Assembly (NCBI GenBank): GCA_965153455.1
Contig: OZ234495.1
Location: 24,920,875-24,984,874, forward strand
Reading direction: 5' to 3'
Length of the DNA stretch: 64,000 nt
Source of the DNA: Sphagnum compactum
Taxonomy: Eukaryota > Bryophyta > Sphagnopsida > Sphagnales
The translations under genes were made by a program, and so were the position numbers. How positions within the stretch are numbered: the stretch's first letter is position 1; every line of letters starts with the position of its first letter. The notes beneath the pieces are model-generated. The model had not been told where the DNA came from, searched no databases, and saw only the letters and a list, made by a program, of their open reading frames with translations. This document shows, piece by piece, positions 12,395 to 24,210 of the stretch.

Positions 12395-12787
12395 CTTATA
12401 ATTACAAACATGGTGTCTGTGCGTCTGTCTGTCTTTGATGAATGAATTTTTTGGATGATGGTGGTGAAGGTGGTAGTTATTCGTCCAAACCCTCTAACTG
12501 CTGCTGCTCAGTGTTTCTGATTGGCCCATCATAATCACTGGTCCATGTGGGGCGGGGGGGCCAGCAGGGGTGGGGGGGTCAGCACCGGGGGGGGGGGGGG
12601 GGGGCACGGGCGGGGAAGGACCGGGCCACGGTCTCATGTCCCTGGGTAACAAAACCATGGCCTTTGTTGGGCAGGGGAGTGAAGGGAGGTGTTTTTTTTT
12701 CTTTTTTTTTTTTTCGTTTTTTTTGGGTGCTCCCTCCTTTTCTTGGGGGTGGCTGGAGTGGCTTAGCCACGGGTTACCGACACTCGT
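12395..12787 (+). mobile_element. Non-autonomous Helitron, unit 2 of a head-to-tail pair
   Basis: Begins directly after unit 1 with TATAATTACAAACATGG, the same 5' sequence minus its first bases. It repeats the whole inside, including the MITE-derived segment at 12488-12553, and has longer G and T tracts. It ends with the hairpin GTGGC-TTA-GCCAC (12758-12770), GGGTTACCGACACTCG and T. Head-to-tail joining is a known product of Helitron rolling-circle transposition, though unequal exchange could also duplicate a single element. The G-rich and proline-rich frames here are not genes. Confidence 0.65.
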
Positions 12788-12817
12788 AAAAAAAAAGGCT
12801 GGTGTGTTACCACGTTA

Positions 12818-13100
12818 CAGGTACACTCAATGGCTTCACAATGAACTACCGGTACAAAGCGGCAAAACATGCTACCGCAATTCTGACAGAGTCTTCAGGC
12901 AGGGTAGCTGAAGTGGGGCAGGACGGAGTTCAGGTACACTCTACACTCCACTTTAATTGGAAGTTGGGAAGAGAGTGGCCGGTACGAGTTTACAGGTACT
13001 TCAATGTCTTCACAATAAACTATCGGTAAAAAGCGTCGAAAATTGCTAAAGCAAATGTGACACAGTCTCAGCTTTTAAGGGCGGCTACATAAAGTGGGGT
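12818..13100. repeat. Imperfect tandem duplication, period about 174 bp
   Basis: A segment beginning CAGGTACACTCAATGGCTTC is repeated as CAGGTACTTCAATGTCTTCAC about 174 bp later. Homology continues through AACTA(C/T)CGGTA.AAAGCG and GACA.AGTCT in both. The two copies differ at many sites, so it is old. No coding potential was recognised. Confidence 0.7.
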
Positions 13101-13288
13101 CTGAAGTTCTGGTACCGTCTCGAATAGGCCGCTTTAATTGAGAGCTAGAAGGTACCATATGAACAAGTGGGACTAGACTATAAGTACATAACATTCATTG
13201 TGGCTTTCTTTCAAAATGCGCATGGGGCTAAAATTTGTACTTTTTTGTTTTCGAAGGGCCAACATTTCTAGGGTTAGGTCACACGTAA

Positions 13289-13636
13289 CACCATCCCGAG
13301 CGGTGCTCAGTACGCCACCCTGCAAAAATATTTCTCAGTTATTTACTCTTTTGCAACCCCGCCAATAAAACTTGGACTGCTAAGTTGGGAGACCACTGAG
13401 ATCAAACCACCTGGACCAATCATTATGATTAGCCAATCAGAAACAGGGAGAAGTAGTCAGATCATGTTAATTACACTCTTTTCTGGCACGTGTACAGCTT
13501 TGTTGTGCCATTTGCCAGCCTCAGCAAATTGTGTGAACATGTAAGAGCAAAATCAGTTTCCTCAGGCCAAACCGGCATATTTCTTCATCCAATTTTACTG
13601 TTGATAGTCACATATTGAGCACTGCTGGGGATGCTC
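13289..13636. mobile_element. MITE copy 1 (348 bp, TAA target duplication)
   Basis: Terminal inverted repeats: the left end reads CATCCCGAGCGGTGCTCAGT and the right end reads as its complement, ..ATTGAGCACTGCTGGGGATGCTC. It is flanked by TAA on both sides (13286-13288 and 13637-13639). A 3-bp TWA duplication is typical of PIF/Harbinger MITEs. Two further copies of the same family are at 34488-34702 (partial, inverted) and 52652-53003. It contains no coding sequence. Confidence 0.8.
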
Positions 13637-13639
13637 TAA

Positions 13640-14272
13640 GCCACACAATCACTACTTTCTGGAGTCTAGTGGTGGAGCAGCATTTGGATGTGAGATAAAA
13701 TCAACTGTTGGACTACCCAACTATAAATAAATAGATAAATAATGGAAAACAAGAGAACAAGAGAGAAGAAAAAGAAATGAAGTTCAAACAAGAGACCACA
13801 CCTGAAAGTGCAGAACAAACAATGGGAGCCCTATGACGAGAAAACACAAAACCTGAAACCTAAACCTGTCGTCAGTAGCATGAAGCAAGTTGTGCAAAGA
13901 GATGGACAAAAAACCTAAAAAGGACACCAACCTAGAAGAAGCGTCTTCAGTAGTCGCAACATCCTGACGTAAGATAGTGACAGCCTGAGCTCTCTCAACA
14001 GTCGTCGACACCCTCTGCCTATAAAATGAAAGTATAATCAAAAGGATCGACTGGAGAGATTCAATTGAAACCCTCTGTCTATAAAATGAACACATAATCA
14101 AAAGGACCAACTTGAGAGATTTGATAGTTTGTCACTCGGCCATTGCCCTCTACCCCAACCCGAGGATTTGAGCAGTTTAAGTTTTTGCACATTCAGTCAC
14201 AGGTGACAACCATGAAACTCGTTATTGCCAACTAGCTTATTTAGTACAACTTTTATGATTTGGTCAACTAGG
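13640..14272. other. Intergenic DNA without recognised gene
   Basis: Unremarkable. A short internal duplication reading CCCTCTG(C/T)CTATAAAATGAA occurs at 14010-14030 and 14070-14090. No coding exon was recognised. Confidence 0.4.
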
Positions 14273-14577
14273 GGCTCATTACATAGGATTCACTGTTGTG
14301 GCCGGTAGAATGATGGGACTCTGACGTGGTGGTTCATTGCACATACAAACGCTGTTTCCTTTTGGATTCTCCAATAGTTGAACTAGGAAAGCTGTAGAAA
14401 ATAATGATGAGCAGCTTTACACCTGAGGCTGATTACATAGGATTCATTGTTGCGGCCGGTAGAATGATGGGATTCTGACGTGGTGGTTCATTGCACATAC
14501 AAACGCTGTTTCCTTCTGGATTCTCCAATAGTTGAACTAGGAAAGCTGCAGAAAATAATGATGAGCAGCTTTACACG
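14273..14577. repeat. Recent tandem duplication, two units of about 154 bp
   Basis: Units 14273-14426 and 14427-14577 are nearly identical, with only scattered differences. Shared words include TACATAGGATTCA, GGCCGGTAGAATGATGGGA and CATACAAACGCTGTTTCCTT. The low divergence points to a young duplication. No function is evident. Confidence 0.85.
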
Positions 14578-14817
14578 CGACCTCAGTTCCTGACCCTTAT
14601 TTCTCTTTAGCTCCGTGCTTTTTTTGAGTTTCCAGATGAAGCCAGGGGTGATGATTGATGAGCATCCTAGGCAGATTTTCGACTTCACTGGCGATAGATA
14701 TTATTTCAAGGAACTCTTAAAACTGTAGCCAGTACACATAAATGTGATCAGACATGAGACCCTCCCAAAGAAGAGTTTGAAAAAAAATGTTTTCTGAATT
14801 ATAAATTTTGTGATATA

Positions 14818-15720
14818 ACTGAAATGGCAGGCAATCATCCAGAGGATGATTTAGCCAGATTTGGTTACATACTAGACATGGAAGTAGGAAAAACCAGAAT
14901 CCTTCTATATTCTTGGCTACCTACTACCTATCCCAACTTATCATAAAAATCTGGCAATTTGAAATTATTTTTTTCATCAAAATCTAGTGAATTTGGGTCT
15001 TTTTTTCCATGTAAAATCCTTGCAAGATGCCCCCCCAAAACATTTAAGGCGATTTTTTTCAAATAAAAGAATGTGTGACAGAATATGCTGTTTCAAGGCA
15101 ATTGGATCCTCATTTGGTGATATTTCACCCAAAAAAAAATACTGGGGAGAACTTTAAACAAGCAAAGGGCCGTAAAGGTAGCTGGTAAATAATGTACCAC
15201 ACCACAGTGATATTTTTTTCCCCATGTTGCCCTTCACCCATTTAACATTTTCCCATCAGCCGCTTGGGACCTATATATTATGGCATGTTATAGTTTGAAG
15301 ATGCCACATAACTTGTGAACACATTGTGACATGACATGCTATACGCATCTACAGACTGTAACATGGCATTATATGCAGTGCATAGTATACCATGTCACAA
15401 AACATGGCCATGGGAAAATGTTTGATGGGTCAAGGGCAACAGGCCAAAAAAAAACAGGGCAACATATGGTGTTACTTTTTGTACCAGCTAAATTTTAGAC
15501 ACGTGGCCTATTTAACAGTTCCGGTTGGCTACTTGGAGACACAGTTTTTTTTTTCAATTTTGTGAAGTAGCTGAAGTGGCGATCATCCATAAGATGATTT
15601 AGCCAGATTTGGCTACAGACTAAATGTGAAAGTAGAAAAAAAAAACAGGATCCTTCTATTTTCTTGGTCGCCTACCTTCAGGAACTTATCATAAAAATCT
15701 GGTGATCTGAAAATTATAAT
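14818..15720. repeat. Direct repeat pair (about 150 bp each) flanking a fold-back MITE
   Basis: Unit A (14818-14970) and unit B (15569-15720) share GATGATTTAGCCAGATTTGG, GATCCTTCTAT.TTCTTGG and CTTATCATAAAAATCTGG, in the same orientation about 751 bp apart. A weaker trace of the start lies at 15946-15985. Between A and B sits the TA-flanked MITE at 15181-15488. This may be an older tandem duplication invaded by the MITE, or parts of a larger unclassified element. Confidence 0.7.
15181..15488. mobile_element. Fold-back MITE, 308 bp, TA target duplication
   Basis: The ends GCTGGTAAATAATG.. and ..TTTTTGTACCAGC are inverted repeats, flanked by TA at 15179-15180 and 15489-15490. The inverted similarity extends about 75-80 bp inwards on each side (left GTTGCCCTTCACCCATTTAA / right complement GTTGCCCTTGACCCATCAAA; both contain ACATTTTCCCAT). 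A TA duplication with long inverted repeats suggests a Tc1/mariner-related (Stowaway-like) MITE. It is noncoding. Confidence 0.75.
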
Positions 15721-16431
15721 TTTTCGAAATCTGAAGAAATTGTGCCATTTTTCAAATCCTTTGTATAGGTCGAAATCATATTTTTTATATCGAAATTTGG
15801 CGAAATTTCGCAGAAGATAGAATTGTAAATAAAAATATGGAAGATCCAGGCTATGCATAAAAACACCGCTTGGAGAACATCTCTGATGGCGTTGAGAATC
15901 GGACGTACAAATACTTGCAAAGCAATGTTTTTATTTGGAATTTTTTTTGATGCGGCCAGAGTGGCGATTATCTGTAGAAAGAGACCAACTTTCTGGTGTG
16001 ACAAGTACTGGGCACATGGTCAATAATGATCAAAGCTAATTGAAACGTGTGAGATAAGAAGTAGGATTGTTTATTTCCTGGCACAAGGGACTACCATGCT
16101 TTCGTTGCATGTGACGTTCACTCCAACAGTTATGGCAGTAATATTCACGTGGGATAATGACCTTGTCTAATATGAGGAAGCTCACATCTGCATGGGATTA
16201 GGGAAGGTAACATTTGCATGAGATGTTTATGTCGTATTCAACAGAAGACTAGAAGACTAGAGCTCGGTGTCGATTGTGAAGTTTGTAGCAACTTATGTGA
16301 TCCTAAGATTGTGTTGGAGGAGAGGGAGCTCAAGCTACATTTTTTTCTCCTATCTATTTCTCATTGTTTCATTGCTAATTTCGAACAAAAAGGCGTGGTG
16401 TGCATTAGCTTTTGAGCGTTTACAAGAAGCC

Positions 16432-18577
16432 ATGAGGGCTATCTTCCTAAGGAGGAACTTGGTCATGAATTTCGTCTTTTTGGTTATATTGGCTCTGAGT
16501 GCATTGAGATCAGGAGACGCAGATGGGTGTGCAAGCCCATATGACAACGGGCCTTACACTGTGCAGAATGTGCCTCTAACAGTGCCTATAGCACAATCCC
16601 TGAGATTTTTGTGGATAGCAGTGCCGACGGTGGAGGGGAATGTGGAGGGAAAGTTCCCTGTTGTACAGTTTCAACATGGTTTTTTGATCATGAATACTTG
16701 TTATAGCCAGATCATTTCCCATATCGCTTCCTACGGTTTCATAGTCGTTGCACCCCAGGTAAATTCCTTGGCATCTTTTGGCCTGCAAAAAAATCTTCGA
16801 GTAAAATTATGTTTCATTTCCTTTCATAGAGTTTCTCACTTTGAACACTTCCAATTTTTCATAAACAAAATCCAGAGATTTTGGAGTTAAAACTGAAACT
16901 AAGTAGTAGAAATAGAAGAAAAAAAATCACATCAGTCTTGTCTGTTTGGATGTTGATGCCACTTGGTGTGACGTTAGTTTAGGATCAAACTAGGGTCAAC
17001 CTAGTTCAACATAAGTCAAGGGACTTCATCTACCATGGTCGCTACGTATGTGTAAGAGGTAGCTTACAATCTTGTATCTGGTAGCAATCTCCATAGCATC
17101 ATGTTTTAACTATAGAGTCATTTGTCACGGTTCTATATTGAAGTAAACAAACTACTGTTTGTGAGTTTCTCTAAAGAAAAGTACGTTGAGGAGTCTATAG
17201 CTTCAGCTTTCGGCTTATTGCTTATTATTCCGTCTTTAAGGAATTGAAAGATTACTTACTTGTTTTCAGCGTGCAATACATATGACGTCTAAATAAGTCA
17301 TCCTGGCGATACTAAAATTTTCAGAACTTGTTTGGTATGTGACCAGATGGATCCCATAATAGGCTTTGACGCAACAAAGGAAATTTCCGATGCAAATGAT
17401 GTACTATTTTGGATTCAAGCTAATCTTGAATCGGCATTGTCGTTAGAGGTCCCAGAAACAAAACCGGATTTATCAAAACTGGCCTTAGTTGGACACAGTC
17501 GAGGAGGCAAGGTTGTGTTTGGTATGGGTAAAAACGGTACCATTCCAAAGGTCTCAACCATTATAGGATTGGATCCTGTTGATGGGGATGCAAACGGTAA
17601 CCAAACACCCCCAGCTATATTAACATTTTCAGAAAACTCCTTGACTCTTGGAGTTCCCACACTCATTGTTGGGTCAGGGCTCGGGTCTTTAGGATTTCCA
17701 CCATGTGCACCAGAAAACGTTAGCCATAAGCAATTCTTCTTTGACCTCTCTGAACCTGTATTCCACTTTGTGGCCAAAGACTACGGGCACATGGACTTTT
17801 TGGATGATGTCGTTTGCGAACTAACAAGACTTACATGCGAGGGTACACTTGGCTCCAGGATGCCAATGCAACGTTTTGCAGGTTTGATTCTTGTTGTTTT
17901 TGTTGTTAAAAATTTGTTTAATTTTTCTTCCTATTTTTGCATAAGCCCCCTTCAACCACCATGGCTTCTTTGAGGCTTGATGGGTTTATTTAACAGATCA
18001 ATCGTGTTGCTCTCATGGGTATTGACGTTCATGTCTTGATGAATATCTTGAAGAATGTCTCTAATATTATGTGTTTTGTAGGTGGTGTTGTTGCTGCCTT
18101 TCTCCAAGCAATTGTGGGTAACAACACTTGTTTTTTTAATGATGTATTTTCAAATTATGAATCTGCACCTGTGATTTTGGAGGTTCCTCAACAAAAAGGA
18201 GAACTACCTCAAAATCATGTGAGCTCTAACTTTACCTTTCATTTGGTCTTTAGAATTCCATTAAATGGCTTGATTAGGAGGTTCTATGATTTAAGAAATG
18301 GTGTAAGTATCACTTGCCCAGAGCTTGATTTGTTCTCTCACCTTGTAGTTCATATATCAAACTTCCTTTCATTATGACATTAAGTTGGGGGCATTCAGGC
18401 TGAATTGTCTGTATGTCATGTGCCAGGGAAACTCAATGACATGGTAAACAAATTGTTTTTGTAGAAGTCTTCTATAAGACGTTTCAAATTTATCTCATTT
18501 ATGGATGTCTAATTCTGATCCTATTATGTTGCTTCCATGATGTGCAGAATCTGCAGGTACCACTTAAGGATGAATGA
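16432..18577 (+). CDS. Chlorophyllase-family alpha/beta hydrolase, 4 exons
   Basis: Predicted to hydrolyse the phytyl ester of chlorophyll to chlorophyllide; some members act on other esters. Exons: 16432-16758, 17347-17881, 18082-18218, 18548-18577, giving a 342-aa product. An N-terminal hydrophobic segment (NFVFLVILALSAL, residues 13-25) followed by small residues suggests a secretory or ER signal peptide. Conserved features: PVVQFQHGF, YGFIVVAPQ, the lipase motif GHSRGGK with nucleophile Ser160, Asp185 in IIGLDPVDG, and His257 in KDYGHMDFLDD, forming the expected Ser-Asp-His triad. The PCAPENVSHKQFF block and the C-terminal GGVVAAFLQA also fit. Exon 2 was started at 17347 because only this acceptor keeps the frame; a nearer AG at 17324 would hit a stop. 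The last exon (NLQVPLKDE) is short and the least certain part. All catalytic residues are present, so the gene looks functional. Confidence 0.87.
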
Positions 18578-20547
18578 GAAAAATGAAAATTAACTTGAAA
18601 AATCAGCCGAGCACAATGAAGAAGAACATTGCTATTGTGATTTGTCTTATTACGTTTCTGTTTTTAGACATTCTCCTAGTCCTAGTCTACTCAATGGTGC
18701 TTGGAAAAGGGTATTGAAGTTGTTGTAATTGAATCAAAAGCCCCTTCAATTCAAGTACATATTGTTTGAATTAATTGAAAACTTTTTGGTGAAATATGCA
18801 AAGTCTCTGAATAGAGAATGTTAGAGGAGTTCTTAAATTTGGAAATCAATACCATATGGTCATAAGATGTTTTATTTGCATCCATTTGGCCATCCAATTC
18901 CAACATCCTTTCCCAGACTATTGCATTTGAACAATAAATTCGACCATCCACTTGTCTAATGACTAATCAACGTGTTGCATCACTTCCAACTTCTTCACAA
19001 TAGATAGGTTGCAACAAATGACCAAGTGATAGAAACATCTCATAACTTTTGTTATTCCACACACTTCTAAAGAGCAAAAAAGGATTGCCCATTTTAAACA
19101 ATCTTGTTCAAGCTACAACTTGTTACTGTTCATCTTCAAAACATCATCATATTATGCACATGGTATAATAGTTCTAGAAAAATTAACAAAAAAGTATTTT
19201 TGTAACAATGAATCATAGAGTCCTGATAATGTAGGTTGATTAGAAAACAAGTTTTTTGAAAATACAGCATATCTAGAATGTTAAGCCACCTACACATCCA
19301 CTATTTAGGTTTTTCGTTTTTCCCTAGCTATGAATGAAATGCTTGTGAGGTCTTGGATATTCTTGAGTTCTCCTTGATCTCTTAGCAAATTCACATCCTC
19401 GTTTCATACCTAAGACATGCAGTTTTTTTTTTTTGAAAGATGAAATTAGAGGACTATTACTCCCATGTCTAGGCTGACCACACCATAAGTGGTGAGCCAT
19501 TATAAGCACTAGCTAGCAATGAACTTTTTACAGTCAACAAAAATGATGTTTCTAGAAGCTGATTTCATATCTTTTGTGTAGCCATATATGGTTAAATCCT
19601 CTTGTGGATGATCTCCATTGTGACTACCTCAAAAAAATGAAAAAAAAACCATAATCACAACATGAAATGTAAGCTATTTAATTTGGTTTTTCCTCAAGAT
19701 TTCTTTTAACGGAATACAAGACAAATGTTATTTGCTGAAATTTTATCAATTTTTTATCAAAAAATATTTTCTAAAAAATTTATTTCAATAAATTTTTTTT
19801 AATGGTCAAAATTTTTTATACCACATGTTTCAACATTGCAAAACCACCTTGGTGCACCCCTATTCATGGACGTCTATCCAATAATACCAAGAGAGTAGTG
19901 GGAGGGTAAGGTGGGAGGCACCATTGTTATGTTGAATATTAATTGTTCAATGATTCAATATTTTAATTGTCCAAATATGGAATATTCAAAGTTCAATTAT
20001 CAATATTACAAATACTATTCAATGTTCAATCTTTAATTAATCAAGCATTGTTCAATTATTCAATAATTTGTGTACCATAGGTCAAAACATTACAAAACCA
20101 CCTTCATAAATATTAAATAGATGTCATAAACAGTCATGGGTAGTGTTTAGCATAGCAAAACATTAATAGATTGTTATAAAATTGTTAAGTAGCAAAATAT
20201 TCTAAAATAACATCCTTCCTCTCCCTTATTGTGATTCCATTTTCTTTGCAAATCTTGCCTTAAATTGGATATACGCAAGTATCAGTAACGCCCATGTTGG
20301 AATGTTCTCCCATCTTTGCATTATCATGAATTTTGCAAACACTAAACAAAGTTGTCCATGAACCACATGAAATGTATAGGGCATCAATTTTATCATATTT
20401 TCTATTTCTTATAGATGGCCAACATGACCAAGAAGGTTGATTATGCAAGTGTAATGTTTCAATTTTGTAAGAATTATGTAATCTCTTATCATGGAAGCAT
20501 AACAACCCACACCTTCATCCAACAAACTTGCATGGCTACAAGCTAAC
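18578..20547. other. Chlorophyllase 3' flank and AT-rich intergenic DNA
   Basis: No gene recognised. It includes AT-rich simple sequence, such as alternating ATTCAA/CAATAT words near 19920-20070. Short open frames here have no family resemblance. Confidence 0.4.
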
Positions 20548-21320
20548 GGGTCTATTCACAGTTGGGGTACCAAAAAAGGAAAAAAAGATTTAAGGACTTT
20601 TTAACATTATTTTTACAAATAACATTTACATGAAACAAACTTAAGTGAGAAAAATTAAATAGTCCAATATAAAATAATTATTTGTTAATGGTGATTTTTC
20701 ATATTCATACATAATTGTGTATGATTATTTTGGTTTAATGCCAGAAATGCAAAAAATCTTAAAAAATCCGAAAATGAGTTTCAATGGACAACCAAACATG
20801 TTTTTTGGCAAGCTTATGTCTTGCACATGTGACTTCCATCTAAAGCTAGACATTTTGAACCCATTGAACATAATTTTTTTATCAAATGGTTTTTAAAAAT
20901 GAGTCCTTTGCCTTGCAACCCTTTCTTTCAAAATTTCAAAACTTTGAAATTTTTGTTTGATTTGGTTTTTCATCAAGTTCATCCAATAAACATGTACTTC
21001 CATAGAAGGGTGCATGTTTTTGTTGTGCAAAAAGTTTGAAATCAATTGTATGACTTTATGCATTCCTTTTGATTCCTTTAAAAAAAAGTACTTTAAACAT
21101 TTGATTACTTTTGTTTATAGAACTCAAAATGACATTTACATAGTATCCAAAGTATTTTTTAAAATTTTAATATTAACTTTTAAAAAATCATTTTATCTAT
21201 TGGCATACAACAATCCATTACAATTTTAATAGTGTAAGATAAGTAAAAATCCAAAGTTGTCCTTTGTAGTCTATTTTTAGTTAAACATTCCTTTTTAGTA
21301 CCTCAATCATGAATAGACCC
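20548..21320. mobile_element. Unclassified TIR element, about 773 bp
   Basis: The left end GGGTCTATTCACAGTTGGGG continues into TACCAAAAAAGG. The right end reads CCTTTTTAGTACCTCAATCA.. ATGAATAGACCC, the imperfect inverted complement over about 33 bp. The inside is AT-rich with no transposase, so it is non-autonomous. No clear target duplication was found. The GGGTCT terminus resembles PIF/Tourist ends, but the class is not proven. A second, broken copy begins at 21659. Confidence 0.6.
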
Positions 21321-21658
21321 TAGTAAAATATAAACAAAAATGATATCACCTAATGGTACACTTTCAAGTGAAAGCACACTAGGGTGGACCAAAATGAACA
21401 ATTGAAAGTTCATTTTAAAAATCCAAATCCATTATATTTTTCAATAAAAACATCTAAATGATCTGTTGAAATTCACATTTTTTTCCATGTCCAAATTTAA
21501 ATCACCTTAATTAAAACCTTTTTAAAACACTTTTAAAACTTTGAACCTTGAAAAAATCAATTTAGATATTTAATTGAATTTTACAATTTTAAAATCTTCA
21601 TTTTGAATTTTAAAAAGAATGAAAGACCTTTCATATTTATTTTTTCATCCTAAGTGTT

Positions 21659-22725
21659 GGGTTCATTCATAGTTGGGGTTCCAAAAAAAAGAATAAAGAT
21701 TTTTTCAAGGCCATTTATTACAAATAACATTTACATGAAAAAAAATTGAATGAAAAAAATTATATAATATAATATAAGGGTGAAAGCAAATTACATGAAG
21801 TCAATTTGAGTAGTTTCAAGACATGTGCATAAAATATACACCTCCAAATCGTGTTGCATTTAATTTTGGGTTTCATTTTTGGTGTTTTGGCTTTTATGTT
21901 TTGATTTTCAAAAATTAATGTTATCCAACATTATTTGAAAAAAAGAAATAAATTTAAAAGATTATATTGAAGGAATACTGGGCTTATTTATGGTATATGT
22001 AATATAATAAAACCTTTTTTTTTAAAGATTGCATTTGGTTTTGGTTTGAGTTAATTAACCAAAAATTATTTGAATGGAATTTTTAAAAATGATCCACCCC
22101 ACATTTCTTGTCATCTTCCATTTGAAAATAATTATTTGTAAACAAATTACTTTATCACATGCTTACGGTCATTGCCTTGAAAAGAAACCCATTTGTGATA
22201 TGATAATTATTAAACTTTTCACATGGCTCATAAACTTATTCCAATCATATGGAATCACAATGTTTAGTAGATACTACAAATTTCATAAAAATTAAAAATC
22301 ATTTCAATCATTTTTTAATATATTTACATTTTTTAGTAGTTTATGATTTTTTTGGAAATATAATTCAACATTACATCATATGAAATTTTTTTAATGTAAT
22401 TTTTTTGGCATTTGGCTTTTTTGGGTTCTGACTTATTATAATATTATGTGAAATATTGTGAAAATCCTTTATAATAATGACATGGTTGAAGTTCAAACAT
22501 GGGACCCTTGGAAACAATATAATGTGACAACAATCTTGCCCCCCCCCCCCCCCCATAATGTGCTTCACCCATAATTCATGTGGCAATGGTGATTTTTCCC
22601 ATGCATACATAACCGTGCATCAATATTTTGGTTAATAAACAAAAATGCCAAAAATGCCAAAATGAATTTCTATGGACTTGACCAAACATGTCTTTTGCAT
22701 GATTATTTCCTACACATGTGACATA
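21659..22725. mobile_element. Second, interrupted copy of the 20548 TIR element
   Basis: 21659-21760 matches the left end of the element at 20548 (GTTGGGGTTCCAAAAAA, AAATAACATTTACATGAAA). The continuation (GGTGATTTTTC.CAT.CATAC, TTTTGGTTAAT, CCAAACATGT, ACACATGTGAC) resumes only at about 22580-22725, roughly 800 bp later. So the copy has been split by inserted or expanded sequence. No right terminus was seen. Confidence 0.5.
22541..22555. repeat. Poly-C tract
   Basis: A run of about 15 C (G on the other strand) inside the AT-rich region. Length is likely polymorphic and prone to sequencing error. Confidence 0.9.
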
Positions 22726-23344
22726 ACATGTATTTAATTAATTTTGGATTAAAATTTTAATTTTAGATTTAACTCAACATGGTGAATGCAAAGAGGGCCA
22801 CATGGTGGCCAAGTAAATTCAATATAAAAGGAGACAACGTTGCACCCTTGGTGGGTGATTGGAAAGGATTCAATATTACCAAATGCGATGATGTGGCAAT
22901 TGTCAAACCAATGTACTTGTTGGATTAAATTTTGAATCCAATGTTAGGCACACAATTTTTTCCTTTAACTTAAAGTTATCCTCATTAGAGGAAAATTGGA
23001 AAAAAAACAATTGCCATTTGTAACTATTTTCTAGTTGCAAAAGACATTTGCTACTAAAAATTGCCTGGTTGCATTAAACACTAGTTACAAGTGTGGACAA
23101 CAAATGGTCAACAAATACTTCACCTTCCGTATACTATTGTGTGCCATCTGTATATTACCATAAAAATTAGCAACTTACATAATGACATGTAGCAATTGAA
23201 AAAGGTTTTAAGAAAATTGTTTTAAAAATAGATAATGGATCCTCATTATAATTTAAATGGTCTTAAATGCCACATGGCATAATACCAATATGCCATGTGG
23301 CATTTTTGGATTTTGGTCAAAATGAATTAAAAATCCATATTTGG

Positions 23345-24210
23345 GTAAGTAGGTGGGAATAGGTAGGTAGGACTAGGTAGGTAGGTAGGTAGGTTGGTTG
23401 GACTAAGTAGGTAGGTAGTAGGTAGGTTAGGGAGATAAAAAAATATTTAATTTTTTTTTATGTTTAACCTTTGGGGTTAAACTTTTTAAAGGGTTAAACT
23501 CCTTTGCTCATCCTAATTGACATGTGTTTTTTTATGTGAAAATGTAGAACGAAGCCTCCTCCTTATATAGTTTTCAAAATGAAAATGGACGACAAAACAT
23601 AAGGGATAAAAATTGAAATTACAACTTAGTTACAAACTAGGTTACAACTAAAAAACAAAAACGTATCTTTTGTCCTCATTTTTAATTTTGTAAGTTATAT
23701 AACTAAGTATATAAGTAACTAACTAACTATTTAAATAACTAAATAAAAATTCATTTATTTATACATTATTAATTCATAGTTCAATAAATAGAAAAACAAA
23801 TGATTGAAATAATAACTAATTAACCGAATTATTACATATAAGATTTCATCAATAACTTCTTAATTTAAAAATAAATAACTAGAATATTAGCCAATTAATA
23901 GTCAATATCTAAGTAATAACTAACTAACTTATTAATTATAACATTAAATAATACCTCATAATTTAATTATAATTTTTTAATTCAGTTAAATAATCAAATA
24001 AATAACTAATATATTGAATAATTATGAAATGTTGATTATAAATACTAAGTATGAACTATTAGTTATCAATTAATTAATAAGTTGGTAGCAATTTACATTA
24101 GGTAGGTAAGTAACCTAGGTTAGATAGGTAGGTAAAAATGTAAGTAGATAGGTTGGTGGCTAGGCTAAATAGGTAAACAAGCATATATAGGTAGGTAGGT
24201 AGTTATTTTG
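23345..24210. repeat. (GGTA)n and TAACTA-type simple repeats
   Basis: Blocks of GTAGGTAGGTAGG occur at 23345-23425 and again at 24100-24205. Between them (23690-24070) runs a degenerate array of TAACTA/AATAAC words. No coding capacity. Confidence 0.8.

Noticed and set aside
12547-12911. Gly-rich and Pro-rich open frames on both strands
   Set aside because: They come from G, T and GGC tracts within the Helitron pair; composition is simple-sequence and no family motif is present.
17325-17346. Exon 2 of chlorophyllase starting at the AG at 17324
   Set aside because: It would put a TGA in frame within a few codons; the acceptor ending 17346 joins VVAPQ to MDPIIGF in phase and fits the family.
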